The notes: a model not told the origin generated them from the letters alone. Positions 23,830 to 32,758 are shown, counted from the stretch's first letter. The stretch is DNA of 64,000 nucleotides from CBDCFV01 sp965203835 (GCA_965203835.1 OZ241919.1:3100001-3164000), one strand, 5' to 3'. Numbers and translations are program-made.

Positions 23830-23858
23830 TTGATTTTGGATAGGCTGTTTGCTAAAAT
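23830..23858 (+). promoter_or_regulatory. Promoter for the GNAT gene
   Basis: TTGATT (23830-23835), 17-base spacer, TAAAAT (23853-23858). It lies in the 180-base gap before the acetyltransferase gene, about 80 bases from its ATG. Confidence 0.55.
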
Positions 23859-23936
23859 TCAGCCTCTCACACCCTTGGGCATTCGCAGCCTCGCCCCTGA
23901 GGCTCTGGCCCATGCCATCCTGCCGGAGGGAGCGCC

Positions 23937-24512
23937 ATGTTCCCAGAAGTTGAGCTCAAGAGCGGGACCCGGGAAGACATCAAGCGAATCATGGAATGGC
24001 TGGACGACGCCGAAGTAAATTCCATGTGGTACGGCTTGGGAGACGATGGCAAACCGCTTCACATCGGGTACGCTCCGCACGAGTTGCTTGAAGCACCGGA
24101 TGAACAGGTCCAGCACGTCTTCGAAAACGACACCCGCAGAATTTATTCCATATACACCAACGACGGTACGCATATAGGCGAGGGGCAACTCGTTATCGAA
24201 AGTCCGTTAATGGAGGCCCAACTCTTCCTGCTGGTCGGCCGCAAGGACCTGTGGCACCACCACTACGGCACCATGGCCATGATCAAGCTCCTCGACGAGG
24301 CTTACGAAGACCAGGGGTTGCACCGGGTATGGGTGGACGTGCCCGAATACAACGAGCACGCCCTCCAGATGTGCCAGCACTTGGGTTTCGTTCTGGAGGG
24401 GCACTTGCGCAAGACCCATCGCAAGGATGGTGAATGGTACGATTCCTCGGCGATGGGGCTGCTGGCCGAGGAATATATGCGCCGCCGCTCGCGGCTTATA
24501 CCCGACGCCTGA
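23937..24512 (+). CDS. GNAT family N-acetyltransferase
   Basis: A 191-residue GNAT protein of the RimJ/RimL-like type. LFLLVGRKDLWHHHYGTMAM (97-116) is strand 4 plus the acetyl-CoA pyrophosphate loop, and LHRVWVDVPEYNEHALQMCQ followed by LGFVLEGHLRKT is the conserved C-terminal half. The usual Q/R-x-x-G-x-G/A loop is degenerate (RKDLWHHHYGT), though such variants are common. It should acetylate an amine on a protein N-terminus, sugar or small molecule. GGAGGGAG precedes the ATG. The cytidylate-kinase-like gene follows after 61 bases on the same strand. Confidence 0.9.
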   Translation: MFPEVELKSGTREDIKRIMEWLDDAEVNSMWYGLGDDGKPLHIGYAPHELLEAPDEQVQHVFENDTRRIYSIYTNDGTHIGEGQLVIESPLMEAQLFLLVGRKDLWHHHYGTMAMIKLLDEAYEDQGLHRVWVDVPEYNEHALQMCQHLGFVLEGHLRKTHRKDGEWYDSSAMGLLAEEYMRRRSRLIPDA

Positions 24513-24573
24513 ACTTGAGGTAAATCGACCAAGTAAATTTCGGTCCCAAATAACGGGTGCAGAGGAGGATGCT

Positions 24574-25275
24574 ATGCCGGTGATCACTATCAACGGACCC
24601 ATCGGCTGTGGAGCAGTCCCTATCGGGCAGATGGTCGCCGACCAGCTTCACCTGGACTTTGTGGACCGGTTCGTCTTTACGCAGGCCGCCAGGCTGGTAG
24701 GCACTCCGGTAGGCTCCCTGATGGACAAGGAACACCGGGTGGACCGGTTTAGGGACCGTTTGGGACGGTTCATCCAGACCATGCTGGAACGCTCCGCGGT
24801 ATCCGGCGTCAGCGGGGAGCCGTACTTTGGACGCGGTATCGAAGCCCTGCCGCCCGAGACTTACATGGAGCTGGCGGGCGAGGGTAGAGGGAATGTCCAG
24901 ACGGTTGGAGACCAAGCATTTATAGACGCAACAACCACCGTGGTGAAGGATGTGCACGAACGGGGCAACGCGGTGATCCTGGGCCGGGGCGCCCAGTGCA
25001 TCCTGGCCGACGCGCCCGGGGTGATGCACGTGGCGTTGCAGGCTCCGGTTGATATGCGGGTGGAAATAATGATGCAACGGGAGCACTTCGACCGGGACGA
25101 GGCGCTGGGGTACGTGGAGGAATTGGACCGGTCCCGCATGGCTTTCATGCGCAAGTTCTTCAGGGTCAGCCCGGACGACCCAAGCCTATATGACGTCATG
25201 CTGAACATGCGTCGGATGGAATTCAGGACCGCCGCCGAGATAATCGTCCACACTGCCGGAGACTTCGTGCACTGA
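24574..25275 (+). CDS. Cytidylate kinase-like family protein
   Basis: A 233-residue P-loop protein of the cytidylate kinase-like group (AAA_26-type). VITINGPIGCGAVPIGQMVA (3-22) occupies the Walker A position but lacks the GKS/T lysine, as is normal for this group. LHLDFVDRFVFTQAARLVG follows as the nucleotide-monophosphate-kinase second segment, and AVILGRGAQCILADAPGVMHVALQAP and RMAFMRKFF form the lid and base site. Real substrate is unknown. I start at 24574, where AGGAGG lies six bases before the ATG; a longer frame to 24427 overlaps the acetyltransferase gene and is not credible. Confidence 0.86.
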   Translation: MPVITINGPIGCGAVPIGQMVADQLHLDFVDRFVFTQAARLVGTPVGSLMDKEHRVDRFRDRLGRFIQTMLERSAVSGVSGEPYFGRGIEALPPETYMELAGEGRGNVQTVGDQAFIDATTTVVKDVHERGNAVILGRGAQCILADAPGVMHVALQAPVDMRVEIMMQREHFDRDEALGYVEELDRSRMAFMRKFFRVSPDDPSLYDVMLNMRRMEFRTAAEIIVHTAGDFVH

Positions 25276-25372
25276 ACTATCCAGGCAGTCACTCGTAACG
25301 TACAGGACCAACTCCTTGGATTGGGCTTGATTATTGCCCTCACCTGAATAGTCGGTAGATAGGAAGGCGATT

Positions 25373-25645
25373 ATGCCGGAAGTGTGGATCCCCACGGGAA
25401 TGCAGAGCCTGACCAAGGGAAACCAGATAGTCCAGGTAGAAGGCGCCACCGTGAGGCAGTTGATCAACAACCTGGAGCGCCAGTTCCCAGGCACCAAGGA
25501 ACGGCTGTACGACGGTGAACTGGACGAGCTTATGCCGGGCGTGGCCGTAATCGTGGACGGCGAGGCCAGCCAGTTAGGCCTCCTGGAGAGGGTCCGGGAG
25601 GACAGCGAGGTCCACTTTCTGCCCGCCATCGGCGGAGGCCGTTAG
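25373..25645 (+). CDS. MoaD/ThiS-family ubiquitin-like sulfur carrier
   Basis: A 90-residue beta-grasp protein: VWIPTGMQSLTKG, VEGATVRQLINNLERQFPG, LYDGELDELMPGVAVIVDGE and EVHFLPAIGGG. It resembles MoaD/ThiS/CysO sulfur carriers whose C-terminal Gly-Gly is adenylated and thiolated. Here the chain ends GGGR, one arginine past the glycines, so removal of Arg or a different use of the tail is needed. AGGAAGG precedes the ATG. No MoaE, ThiF/MoeB or JAMM protease gene is adjacent; the previous gene is the cytidylate-kinase-like one and the next, converging, a Gfo/Idh/MocA enzyme. Confidence 0.88.
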   Translation: MPEVWIPTGMQSLTKGNQIVQVEGATVRQLINNLERQFPGTKERLYDGELDELMPGVAVIVDGEASQLGLLERVREDSEVHFLPAIGGGR

Positions 25646-25686
25646 CCGCCGCACAGTCCAGGTTATCCACGGCAGTCGTGTAGGCC

Positions 25687-26727
25687 CTAAACCTGAACGT
25701 GTTGAATCTTTACCGTCCGGCCCTCCCATGCCGATTCAATCATGGCCAGCACCACTTCCACCAAGCGCAGCCCGTCCACGCCGGTGGCGGCCGGTTCCCG
25801 GTCTTCCTCGATAGCCTGGTGAAAGTCGCGCAACTCGTTGATGAAGTTTCCCAGGAACTCCTCGGGGTATGACTCGCTCCGGTTGACCGTGTCGCTGACC
25901 ACCTCCACGTCACCCTGAAAGCCCTCCCACAGGGTAGCTCTTCCATTGATGCGCCCCTGGCTGCCGTAGATGGTAAAGTTGTTCTGCGAGTCGGGCAGCA
26001 GCCGTCCGCAGCACACGGTGGCGATTGAGCCGCCGTCGAACCGCAGGCTCATAGCGGCTACCTGCTCCAATGGCTTCTGCTTGGTCTGGCCGTCGGTCAC
26101 CGCCGCCACCTCGGTTACTTCCTGGCCCAGAAGGAACCGCAACAGGTCCACCGCGTGGACGCCGGTGCCCATCACGGTCGATGCGCCGCCGATGGCTTCC
26201 GGAGAGTCCCACCATAGCCGCAACCCGGTCCGGGCAGGGAACTCGGCTTGGCCGCGGACGCCAAACCCCCACTGGGCCTGCGCCAAGGCCACCCGTCCCA
26301 GGACGCCGCCGGATATCAGTTCCTGGGCAAGGATATGGCCCGGATGGGTCCGCAGGTGATAGCCGGTGCCCAGCTTGACCCCCTTGTCCCGGCAACCGCG
26401 CACCATGGCGACGGCATCTTCCAAGGTTGTGCTCATGGGCTTTTCCGCCAGCACGTGCTTGCCTGCTTCGGCGGCTTGCAGGGTGTGTTGACAGTGCAGG
26501 GAGTTGGGGGATGAGACGAAAACCGCGTCCACCCTGGAGTCCCTCAGCATGGCCTCCAAGGAATCGTAGGATGCTGCCGCGCCGTGTTTTTCGGCGAACG
26601 CCTCCGCCCTCCCTTGGTCCCGGCTGTAAACGGCGACCAGTTCCTGCCCTTCGACAGCGTTGATTGCCGGTGCGATTTTCAAATCGGGGTGGTTTCCGGT
26701 GCTGACAATGGCCCAACCTAGCGCCAC
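25687..26727 (-). CDS. Gfo/Idh/MocA family oxidoreductase
   Basis: A 346-residue NAD(P)-dependent sugar or cyclitol dehydrogenase type protein. The N-terminal Rossmann segment is WAIVSTGNHPDLKIAPAI, then SSPNSLHCQHTLQAAEAGKH and the catalytic LAEKP (Lys96). The C-terminal domain has GVHAVDLLRFLLGQEV with the His used in catalysis. It oxidises a hydroxyl group of a sugar-like substrate. GTG start with AGGAGGAG upstream. It stands alone, diverging from the DUF1330-copA operon, and converges on the MoaD-like gene. Unlike the paralogue at 4681-5790, it keeps EKP. Confidence 0.93.
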   Translation of the reverse strand: MALGWAIVSTGNHPDLKIAPAINAVEGQELVAVYSRDQGRAEAFAEKHGAAASYDSLEAMLRDSRVDAVFVSSPNSLHCQHTLQAAEAGKHVLAEKPMSTTLEDAVAMVRGCRDKGVKLGTGYHLRTHPGHILAQELISGGVLGRVALAQAQWGFGVRGQAEFPARTGLRLWWDSPEAIGGASTVMGTGVHAVDLLRFLLGQEVTEVAAVTDGQTKQKPLEQVAAMSLRFDGGSIATVCCGRLLPDSQNNFTIYGSQGRINGRATLWEGFQGDVEVVSDTVNRSESYPEEFLGNFINELRDFHQAIEEDREPAATGVDGLRLVEVVLAMIESAWEGRTVKIQHVQV

Positions 26728-26762
26728 GATACTCCTCCTGGTTCAATTCGACTGTAGCTTAA

Positions 26763-26810
26763 CACAGGGCTGCCAGGTCCATCCAAACCGTCCGCTCAGG
26801 CTGCCCTGTG
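26763..26810. other. Inverted repeat in a divergent promoter region
   Basis: CACAGGGC (26763-26770) and its inverse GCCCTGTG (26803-26810) are 32 bases apart in the 230-base gap between the divergent Gfo/Idh/MocA and DUF1330 genes. Each sits at operator distance from one promoter; protein binding is inference. Confidence 0.35.
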
Positions 26811-26832
26811 GGGTCTCGTAAAGGATTCTCCA

Positions 26833-26861
26833 TTGGCCTTTCGTTTGCTAGGGTGTAGTAT
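26833..26861 (+). promoter_or_regulatory. Promoter of the DUF1330-copA-YHS unit
   Basis: TTGGCC (26833-26838), 17-base spacer and TAGTAT (26856-26861), about 95 bases before the TTG start of the DUF1330 gene. I saw no second promoter as good in the gap before copA, so copA is likely read from here. Confidence 0.5.
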
Positions 26862-26957
26862 GGAAGTACAATCCCAACGCGGGGACTTATGAAGATGGCG
26901 GCCCTGGCGAGGCAGATACAGGGGTATCCCGCGAAAAACCGTTAAGCGAGGACTGAA

Positions 26958-27245
26958 TTGGCAGCTTATTTTATCGCGCAACTCGAGGTGAACGATCCGG
27001 CGGGATTTGAAGAGTACCGCAAGCTGGTTGGTCCCTTGGTCGACAAGTACGAGGGCAAGTACGTGGTACGGGGCGGGGCCATCGAGACCATCGAGGGCGA
27101 CTGGTCGCCCAAGCGGTTGGTGATCATACAGTTCGAGAACGTGGACAAAGCAAAAGCATGGCACGACTCCGACGAGTACCGTCCGGTCATGGAAATGCGC
27201 CACCGGACCGCCGTGACCAACGCGATCATCGTGGAAGGGGTCTAG
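26958..27245 (+). CDS. DUF1330 domain protein
   Basis: A 95-residue ferredoxin-like (dimeric alpha+beta barrel) protein. AYFIAQLEVNDPAGFEEYRK, VRGGAIETIEGDWSPKRLVI and ENVDKAKAWHDSDEYRPVME match DUF1330, whose biochemical role is not established. The start is TTG. It lies 48 bases upstream of copA on the same strand. Whether it has a link to copper or simply shares a promoter cannot be told from sequence; it has no cysteines or metal motifs. Confidence 0.9.
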   Translation: MAAYFIAQLEVNDPAGFEEYRKLVGPLVDKYEGKYVVRGGAIETIEGDWSPKRLVIIQFENVDKAKAWHDSDEYRPVMEMRHRTAVTNAIIVEGV

Positions 27246-27293
27246 GCTGTCACAAGGCCTCCACATCGTCACAAGAGTTGACCGGATAAACCC

Positions 27294-29660
27294 ATGACCA
27301 TACAGGCGGACCACCCGGTAGAAACCATAACGCTCAACGTGCAGGGCATGACCTGCGCCGCCTGTGTTGTCCACGTGGAAGCGGCGCTCAAGAGCGTGTC
27401 CGGCGTCGTGGAAGCCTCGGTCAACCTGGCCACCGACCAAGCGCGGGTCGAATACCTGGACGGGTTGACCGGCTTTGACATCCTCTGTGAGGCCGTTTCC
27501 GACGCGGGCTACTCGGTGGAGGGAATCGCCTCCGAGATGGATGCGGAGGCGGAACAGCAGAGACTGGCCCGCACTCGGGAAATCGCGTCGTTGACCCGTA
27601 AAGTCGGCTTGGCCGGGCTGGCGGGCATCGTCATCATGGCGCTGATGTACGTTCCGTTGGAAACGCTACGGTTGAGCGCTTTCCAGCTCAACGTGCTTCT
27701 GTGGGCGTTGGCTACTCCGGTGCAGTTCTGGGCTGGGGCCTTCTTTTACCGGTCGGCTTGGGGAGCCATCAAGCACCGGACGGCCAACATGAACACGCTG
27801 GTGGCGGTGGGCACCAGCGTCGCCTATGCCTACAGCACCGCCTTGACCTTCTTCGGCGGCTTTTTCAGCGAAGCGCACCTCCTTCACGCCAATTCCGCTT
27901 TCAATCACAATACGGCAGTCTACTTCGACGCGTCGGCCATGATCATCGCCCTCGTCCTGCTGGGACGGCTGCTCGAGGCCCGCGCCAAGGGGCAGACCTC
28001 CGACGCCATCCGTAAACTGCTGGGGTACCGGCCTGCATCGGCCAGGGTAGTCCGCAACGGGGAAGTTATCGAGATACCGATAGCCCAAGTGGTGACAGGT
28101 GACACCGTTGCCGTTCGTCCGGGAGAGAAACTGCCGGTGGACGGGGAAGTGATCGACGGGATTTCGGTGGTGGACGAGTCCATGCTCACCGGGGAAAGCC
28201 TTCCGGTGGAAAAGGCCGTCGGAGCGCCGGTATACGGAGGAACCGTCAATACCACCGGGAGCTTCCGGTATATCGCCACCAAGGTCGGCGGGGGAACCGT
28301 CCTGGCCCGGATCATCCGCATGGTGGAAGAGGCCCAAGGTTCCAGGGCGCCCATACAGCGGCTGGTTGACATTGTCGCAAGCTACTTCGTTCCGATTGTC
28401 ATAGTTGTGGCGGCGGTGGTCTGGGCGACCTGGTTTTTCTTCGGGCCGGAACCCGCGCTGGCGATAGCGATTCTGAACACGGTGGCGGTGCTGGTGATAG
28501 CCTGTCCCTGCGCTATGGGCCTGGCTACGCCCACGGCCATCATGGTCGGCATGGGCAAGGCGGCGGAGCGCGGCATCCTTATCCGCAACGCCGAGGCGCT
28601 GGAACGCGTCTGCAAGGTGCACACCGTTGTGCTGGACAAAACGGGCACCCTGACCCAAGGGAATACCAGGGTGACAGATGTGGTGCCGCTGGGTCTCACG
28701 GAAAGCCGGGTGTTGGCGTTGGCCGCCTCGGCGGAACAGGACTCGGAGCACCCCTTGGCACGAGCCATTGTTGCGGAGGCTGAGGGCCGCGGTTTGGAGG
28801 TGGGACCCGTATCCCGGTTCCAAGCGCTGCCCGGTCATGGGGTGCTGGCGCAAGTGAACGGGAGCGAAGTGACGCTGGGAAACCTCGCCATGATGAAAGA
28901 CCGGGGGGCACAGGTTGACGGCATCGAACAGGAAGGGCTGGAAATGGCCCGCCAAGGCAAGACTCCGGTTTTCGTGGCTGTCGATGGGTCTGTGGCAGGG
29001 ATAATCGCGGTGGCCGACACCGTCAAAGCCGAGTCCCGGGCAGCGGTGGAGACACTCCATTCGCTGGGGCTGGAGGTTGTGATGTTGACCGGCGACCACC
29101 GCAGCACGGCGGAAGCGGTTGCCAAGCAGGTGGGCATAGGCGAAGGCCCCCGCGGACGTAACGACCGGGTGATGGCCGGACTGCTGCCTGACCAGAAACT
29201 TGAGCGGATAAGGGGCCTTCAAGCGGAAGGCAAGGTCGTGGCAATGGTGGGCGACGGTATTAACGACGCGCCGGCATTGGCGCAAGCCGACGTGGGCATC
29301 GCCATCGGCACCGGGACCGACATCGCCATCGAAGCCGCCGACGTTACGCTGATGCGGGGCGACTTGAGAAGCGTTCCCGATGCCATCTTTCTGTCCAAAG
29401 CAACGGTCAGGACGATAAAGCAGAACCTCGCATGGGCCTTCGGCTACAACGTGGCCTTGATTCCCGTGGCCGCCGGGGTACTGTACTTGCTGCTGGACCG
29501 GGTGCTGGACACTACAGTGCCTGCCGGGCCGCTGCAGTTCCTGCTTGGGGACCTGGGTTTCCTGAATCCTGTAGCCGCTGCCGCGGCGATGGCCATCAGT
29601 TCCGTGTCGGTGGTGACAAATTCCCTGCGTCTCAAGCGGACCACACCGTCATCTTCATGA
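27294..29660 (+). CDS. copA: Copper-exporting P1B-type ATPase
   Basis: A 788-residue P-type ATPase of the Cu+ class. One heavy-metal-associated domain (GMTCAAC, Cys21 and Cys24) lies at the N-terminus, then membrane helices, TGES in the actuator domain, the intramembrane CPC (ACPCAMGLATPTA, about 403), the phosphorylation motif DKTGTLT (about 448), the HP motif (SEHPLA) and GDGINDAPALAQAD (about 652). The CPC plus the last-helix AAAAMAISSVSVVTNSLRLK indicate Cu+ or Ag+ export from the cytoplasm. It is flanked by DUF1330 upstream and a YHS metal-binding protein downstream. Downstream inverted repeats at 29656-29734 may be operators. Confidence 0.97.
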   Translation: MTIQADHPVETITLNVQGMTCAACVVHVEAALKSVSGVVEASVNLATDQARVEYLDGLTGFDILCEAVSDAGYSVEGIASEMDAEAEQQRLARTREIASLTRKVGLAGLAGIVIMALMYVPLETLRLSAFQLNVLLWALATPVQFWAGAFFYRSAWGAIKHRTANMNTLVAVGTSVAYAYSTALTFFGGFFSEAHLLHANSAFNHNTAVYFDASAMIIALVLLGRLLEARAKGQTSDAIRKLLGYRPASARVVRNGEVIEIPIAQVVTGDTVAVRPGEKLPVDGEVIDGISVVDESMLTGESLPVEKAVGAPVYGGTVNTTGSFRYIATKVGGGTVLARIIRMVEEAQGSRAPIQRLVDIVASYFVPIVIVVAAVVWATWFFFGPEPALAIAILNTVAVLVIACPCAMGLATPTAIMVGMGKAAERGILIRNAEALERVCKVHTVVLDKTGTLTQGNTRVTDVVPLGLTESRVLALAASAEQDSEHPLARAIVAEAEGRGLEVGPVSRFQALPGHGVLAQVNGSEVTLGNLAMMKDRGAQVDGIEQEGLEMARQGKTPVFVAVDGSVAGIIAVADTVKAESRAAVETLHSLGLEVVMLTGDHRSTAEAVAKQVGIGEGPRGRNDRVMAGLLPDQKLERIRGLQAEGKVVAMVGDGINDAPALAQADVGIAIGTGTDIAIEAADVTLMRGDLRSVPDAIFLSKATVRTIKQNLAWAFGYNVALIPVAAGVLYLLLDRVLDTTVPAGPLQFLLGDLGFLNPVAAAAAMAISSVSVVTNSLRLKRTTPSSS

Positions 29661-29734
29661 AAATGCCTGTTTTCATGGCCTATGCATGCCTTCACAGGGC
29701 CGTCAGTCATTATTATGAAAATCGGTCATTTTCA
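29656..29734. promoter_or_regulatory. Two TGAAAA-TTTTCA inverted repeats between copA and the YHS gene
   Basis: CATGAAAA-6-TTTTCATG (29656-29677) begins in the copA stop codon and TGAAAAT-5-ATTTTCA (29716-29734) follows about 40 bases later. Both share TGAAAA/TTTTCA half-sites. This looks like a paired binding site for a dimeric regulator ahead of the YHS gene, or an mRNA hairpin pair. No regulator gene is adjacent. Confidence 0.45.
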
Positions 29735-29746
29735 CGGCAATTGCGT

Positions 29747-29792
29747 ATGGCCCCTTGGGGCCATCCGTCATTCCCGCGAAGGCGGGAATCCA
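29747..29792. repeat. Palindrome plus REP-like repeat
   Basis: ATGGCCCCTTGGGGCCAT (29747-29764) is a perfect palindrome, followed at once by a main-type repeat (CCGTCATTCCCGCGAAGGCG, then GGAATCC). Both could act as a transcription barrier between copA and the YHS gene. Confidence 0.7.
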
Positions 29793-29839
29793 CAAGTGAC
29801 GTTCTCTAAGGTAAATCTACATTTCGCGGGAGTGCTCCA

Positions 29840-30046
29840 ATGGTGAATCGGCTGTTAGGGTTTCTTGGCAGAGGAGATACGGCTGAGGACCCCGTCTGCC
29901 ACATGCAGGTGGATATGAAGAACCCGCCGGGCGGGTCCCATGTCCACGAGGGAACGGCCTACTATTTCTGCGCCCCGGGTTGCAGGATAGCCTTCTCGAA
30001 GGAGCCGGACGCTTACCTCTCCGGTGATAAGCGGCTGGAGATGTAG
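29840..30046 (+). CDS. YHS domain metal-binding protein
   Basis: A 68-residue protein whose core is a YHS (TRASH-like) domain: DPVCHMQVD (Cys20), then GTAYYFCAPGCRIAFSKEPDAYL (Cys44, Cys48). YHS domains bind Cu, Zn or Ag and commonly accompany CopA, either fused or as separate proteins that hand metal over or sense it. GGGAG precedes the ATG. It is 179 bases downstream of copA on the same strand, with palindromes between them. It converges on secA. A short unstructured N-terminus (MVNRLLGFLGRGDTAE) could be a membrane-associated amphipathic helix. Confidence 0.9.
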   Translation: MVNRLLGFLGRGDTAEDPVCHMQVDMKNPPGGSHVHEGTAYYFCAPGCRIAFSKEPDAYLSGDKRLEM

Positions 30047-30091
30047 CAGAGGACGGACTTACCCTCGGTCTACATCGGTCTACAAGGGATG

Positions 30092-32758
30092 TCAGGCGGC
30101 TGCCCCGCAACACCTCTTGTATTTCTTGCCGCTCCCGCAGGGGCATTTGGCGTTGCGGCCGATCTTGTTGGCGCCGGCAGCTACGGCGTTGCGATTCCGC
30201 TGACTCACAGCCTGCATCGGGCTTGCTTGCTCGCTGGTCGCTTTCCTGGATCTCTGACGCCCGTCTCCGTTGCCGTTGAACGCTTCGGGCCCCAGTGAAG
30301 CGTGAAGCAACGTATGGACCACGTCATATTGCATCCGGCGCAGGAGTTCCTGGAACATTTTCTGGCCTTCGGTGCGATAGGCGACAAGAGGGTCCCGCTG
30401 ACCATAGGCCTGAAGCCCTATGCCGGTGCGCAGATTTTCCATTGACGTAAGGTGGTTGACCCAATGGACGTCGATGGCCCTGAGAAGCAGCAGGCGGCTC
30501 ACCATCCGCATATGCTCCTCTCCCAGTTCCTGCTCCCGCACTTCATAGACCGTTTCGGCGTAGTCCGCGACGATCCGGCGTATTTCGTCATGGCTGTGAT
30601 TGTAGACATCGTCCTCAGAGGCCAACTCGGGAGGAAGGGGGCCGATCTGGCGCAGGTCGTTCAGGAAGGCCGATACGTTCCAATCGTCGGCGTGCCGGGT
30701 GGGCAGGTGGTTGCGCACCGACTCTTCAAACTCACTCCTGAGCATGTCCACCACTTTGGACTTCAGGTTGACCTCGTCCAGAATTTCATGGCGCTGGGTG
30801 TAGATGGTGCGCCGTTGCTGGTTCAACACATCGTCGAAATTCAGCAGATGCTTCCTGATGTCGAAGTGAGAGCTTTCGACCTTGACTTGGGCGCTGCTGA
30901 TGGACTTGGTAACCAGCTTGTTTTCTATAGGCGTGTCCTCTTCGAGACCGGTCCAGCCCATCATGTTCTTGATGCGTTCGCCGCCGAACCGTTGCATCAG
31001 CTCGTCTTCCAAGGACAGGTAGAACTGTGAACTTCCAGGGTCCCCCTGGCGCCCGGCGCGGCCCCGAAGCTGGTTGTCTATCCGCCGGGCGTCGTGATGC
31101 TCTGTACCCAGCACGTGCAGCCCGCCCAGATCGACTACCTGATCGTGCTCTTCCTGCCAGCCGGAACGTTCCGTATCGCTGCCGCCGAGGATAATATCGG
31201 TGCCGCGGCCGGCCATGTTGGTGGATACGGTCACCGCTCCTATACGGCCCGCTTGGGCCACTATGCTGGCTTCGTGTTCGTGGTTCTTGGCGTTCAGCAC
31301 TTGATGGGAGATGCCGCGCCGCTTGAGGCGTTCACTCAGGCGTTCCGAGTCCTCAATAGACGTGGTGCCAACGAGTATCGGGCGTCCCGTCTCGTTGGTG
31401 CTGGCGATGGCGTCGACAACGTTGCGCCACTTGGCTTCCGAGTTCTGGAAGACCAGGTCGGGGGATTCGTAGCGCGCAAGGGGCAGGTTGGTGGGTATAA
31501 CCACTACGTCCAAGCCGTAGATTTTCAGAAATTCGTCCGCCTCCGTCTCGGCGGTGCCGGTCATACCGGCCAGCTTGTTGTACAAACGGAAGTAGTTTTG
31601 CAGGGTGATGGTGGCGTAGGTAATGCTTTCGCGCTGGATTTTCAGCCCTTCCTTGGCCTCTACGGCTTGGTGCAGGCCATCGGACCAGCGGCGCCCGAAC
31701 TGGAGGCGTCCGGTGAACTCGTCCACGATGACCACTTCGCCGTCCCGTATCACGTAGTCCTTGTCCCGTTTCTTCATCACATGGGCGGTCAGGGCGTTCT
31801 CGATGTAATGGACCAAGTGGTAGTTTTCCGGCTCGTACAGGTTGCCGACCCTGGTCCATTGCTCCATCTTGCCAATGCCTTCTTGGGTCAGCGAAATGGC
31901 GCGGGTACGGTCGTCGATGGTGTAGTCTTCCTCTTCGGACAGCCGGGGCACTCGCTTGGCGAACTCGTAGTAATGGCTGACCGGCTCTTCGGCGGGGCCG
32001 CTGATGATGAGCGGAGTCCTGGCTTCGTCGATAAGGATATTGTCCACTTCGTCCACAATGGCGAAGTTCAGTTCCCGCTGGACCCGGAGCGACGAGTCCA
32101 GGGCCATGTTGTCCCGCAGGTAGTCAAACCCGAATTCGTTGTTGGTGCCGTAGGTGATGTCGGCCTTGTAGGCGTCGGTCCGGCTGACCGGGCGCAGGAA
32201 TTTCATGCTGCCCTGGGAGTCATTCGACCCGTTGGAGGAACCTTTGGCGCCGGTCATCTCAGGGTCGAACATATAGGCGCCGTCGTGTTGCAAACAACCT
32301 ACCGACAGGCCGAGGGCGTGATAGACGGGGCCCATCCATACCGGGTCGCGGCGGGCCAGGTAGTCGTTCACCGTGACGACATGCACCCCGCGGCCTGACA
32401 GGGCGTTGAGGTAGACCGGCAGTGTGCCAACCAGGGTCTTTCCTTCACCGGTCTTCATCTCCGCGATTTGTCCCCGGTGAAGGACTATTCCACCGATGAG
32501 CTGGGAGTCGTAGTGGCGCTGCCCCAGGGTGCGCCAAGCGGTTTCACGGACGACGGCGAACGCCTCCGGAAGCAGGTCGTCGATGGTTTCCCGTCCGGCA
32601 AGCCTTTCCCTGAACTCGTCCGTTTTGCTCCGCAACTGGGCGTCGCTCAGTTTTTGGACCGAGGCCTCGAGGGCATTTATTTTTCCGGAAGTCGGACGAA
32701 TTTTCTTGACAGCTTTCTCGCTGGTGTCGCCCAGGATTCTGTTGATCATGGAAACCAT
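30092..32758 (-). CDS. secA: Preprotein translocase ATPase SecA
   Basis: An 888-residue motor of the Sec pathway. It has Walker A GEGKT (104-108), the DEAD-type VDEVDNILIDEARTPLIISG segment, VGTTSIEDSERLSERL, the motif VI region GRAGRQGDPGSSQFYLSLED, and the C-terminal zinc-binding CPCGSGKKYKRCC. It uses ATP to push unfolded preproteins through SecYEG. I start at 32758, where AAGGTGG lies seven bases before the ATG; the track frame extends to 32809 without a signal. It is last in the minus-strand block rpoB-rpoC-pyrD-secA, 98 bases after pyrD. Confidence 0.98.
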   Translation of the reverse strand: MVSMINRILGDTSEKAVKKIRPTSGKINALEASVQKLSDAQLRSKTDEFRERLAGRETIDDLLPEAFAVVRETAWRTLGQRHYDSQLIGGIVLHRGQIAEMKTGEGKTLVGTLPVYLNALSGRGVHVVTVNDYLARRDPVWMGPVYHALGLSVGCLQHDGAYMFDPEMTGAKGSSNGSNDSQGSMKFLRPVSRTDAYKADITYGTNNEFGFDYLRDNMALDSSLRVQRELNFAIVDEVDNILIDEARTPLIISGPAEEPVSHYYEFAKRVPRLSEEEDYTIDDRTRAISLTQEGIGKMEQWTRVGNLYEPENYHLVHYIENALTAHVMKKRDKDYVIRDGEVVIVDEFTGRLQFGRRWSDGLHQAVEAKEGLKIQRESITYATITLQNYFRLYNKLAGMTGTAETEADEFLKIYGLDVVVIPTNLPLARYESPDLVFQNSEAKWRNVVDAIASTNETGRPILVGTTSIEDSERLSERLKRRGISHQVLNAKNHEHEASIVAQAGRIGAVTVSTNMAGRGTDIILGGSDTERSGWQEEHDQVVDLGGLHVLGTEHHDARRIDNQLRGRAGRQGDPGSSQFYLSLEDELMQRFGGERIKNMMGWTGLEEDTPIENKLVTKSISSAQVKVESSHFDIRKHLLNFDDVLNQQRRTIYTQRHEILDEVNLKSKVVDMLRSEFEESVRNHLPTRHADDWNVSAFLNDLRQIGPLPPELASEDDVYNHSHDEIRRIVADYAETVYEVREQELGEEHMRMVSRLLLLRAIDVHWVNHLTSMENLRTGIGLQAYGQRDPLVAYRTEGQKMFQELLRRMQYDVVHTLLHASLGPEAFNGNGDGRQRSRKATSEQASPMQAVSQRNRNAVAAGANKIGRNAKCPCGSGKKYKRCCGAAA

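Noticed and set aside
24427..24573. Longer N-terminus of the cytidylate-kinase-like gene
   Set aside because: It overlaps the GNAT gene; the AGGAGG and fold start favour 24574.
30066..30085. Tandem ten-base repeat TCGGTCTACA between the YHS gene and secA
   Set aside because: Only two short copies; too little to call a site.
31094..32398. 434-residue plus-strand frame opposite secA
   Set aside because: Antisense shadow of a highly conserved gene.
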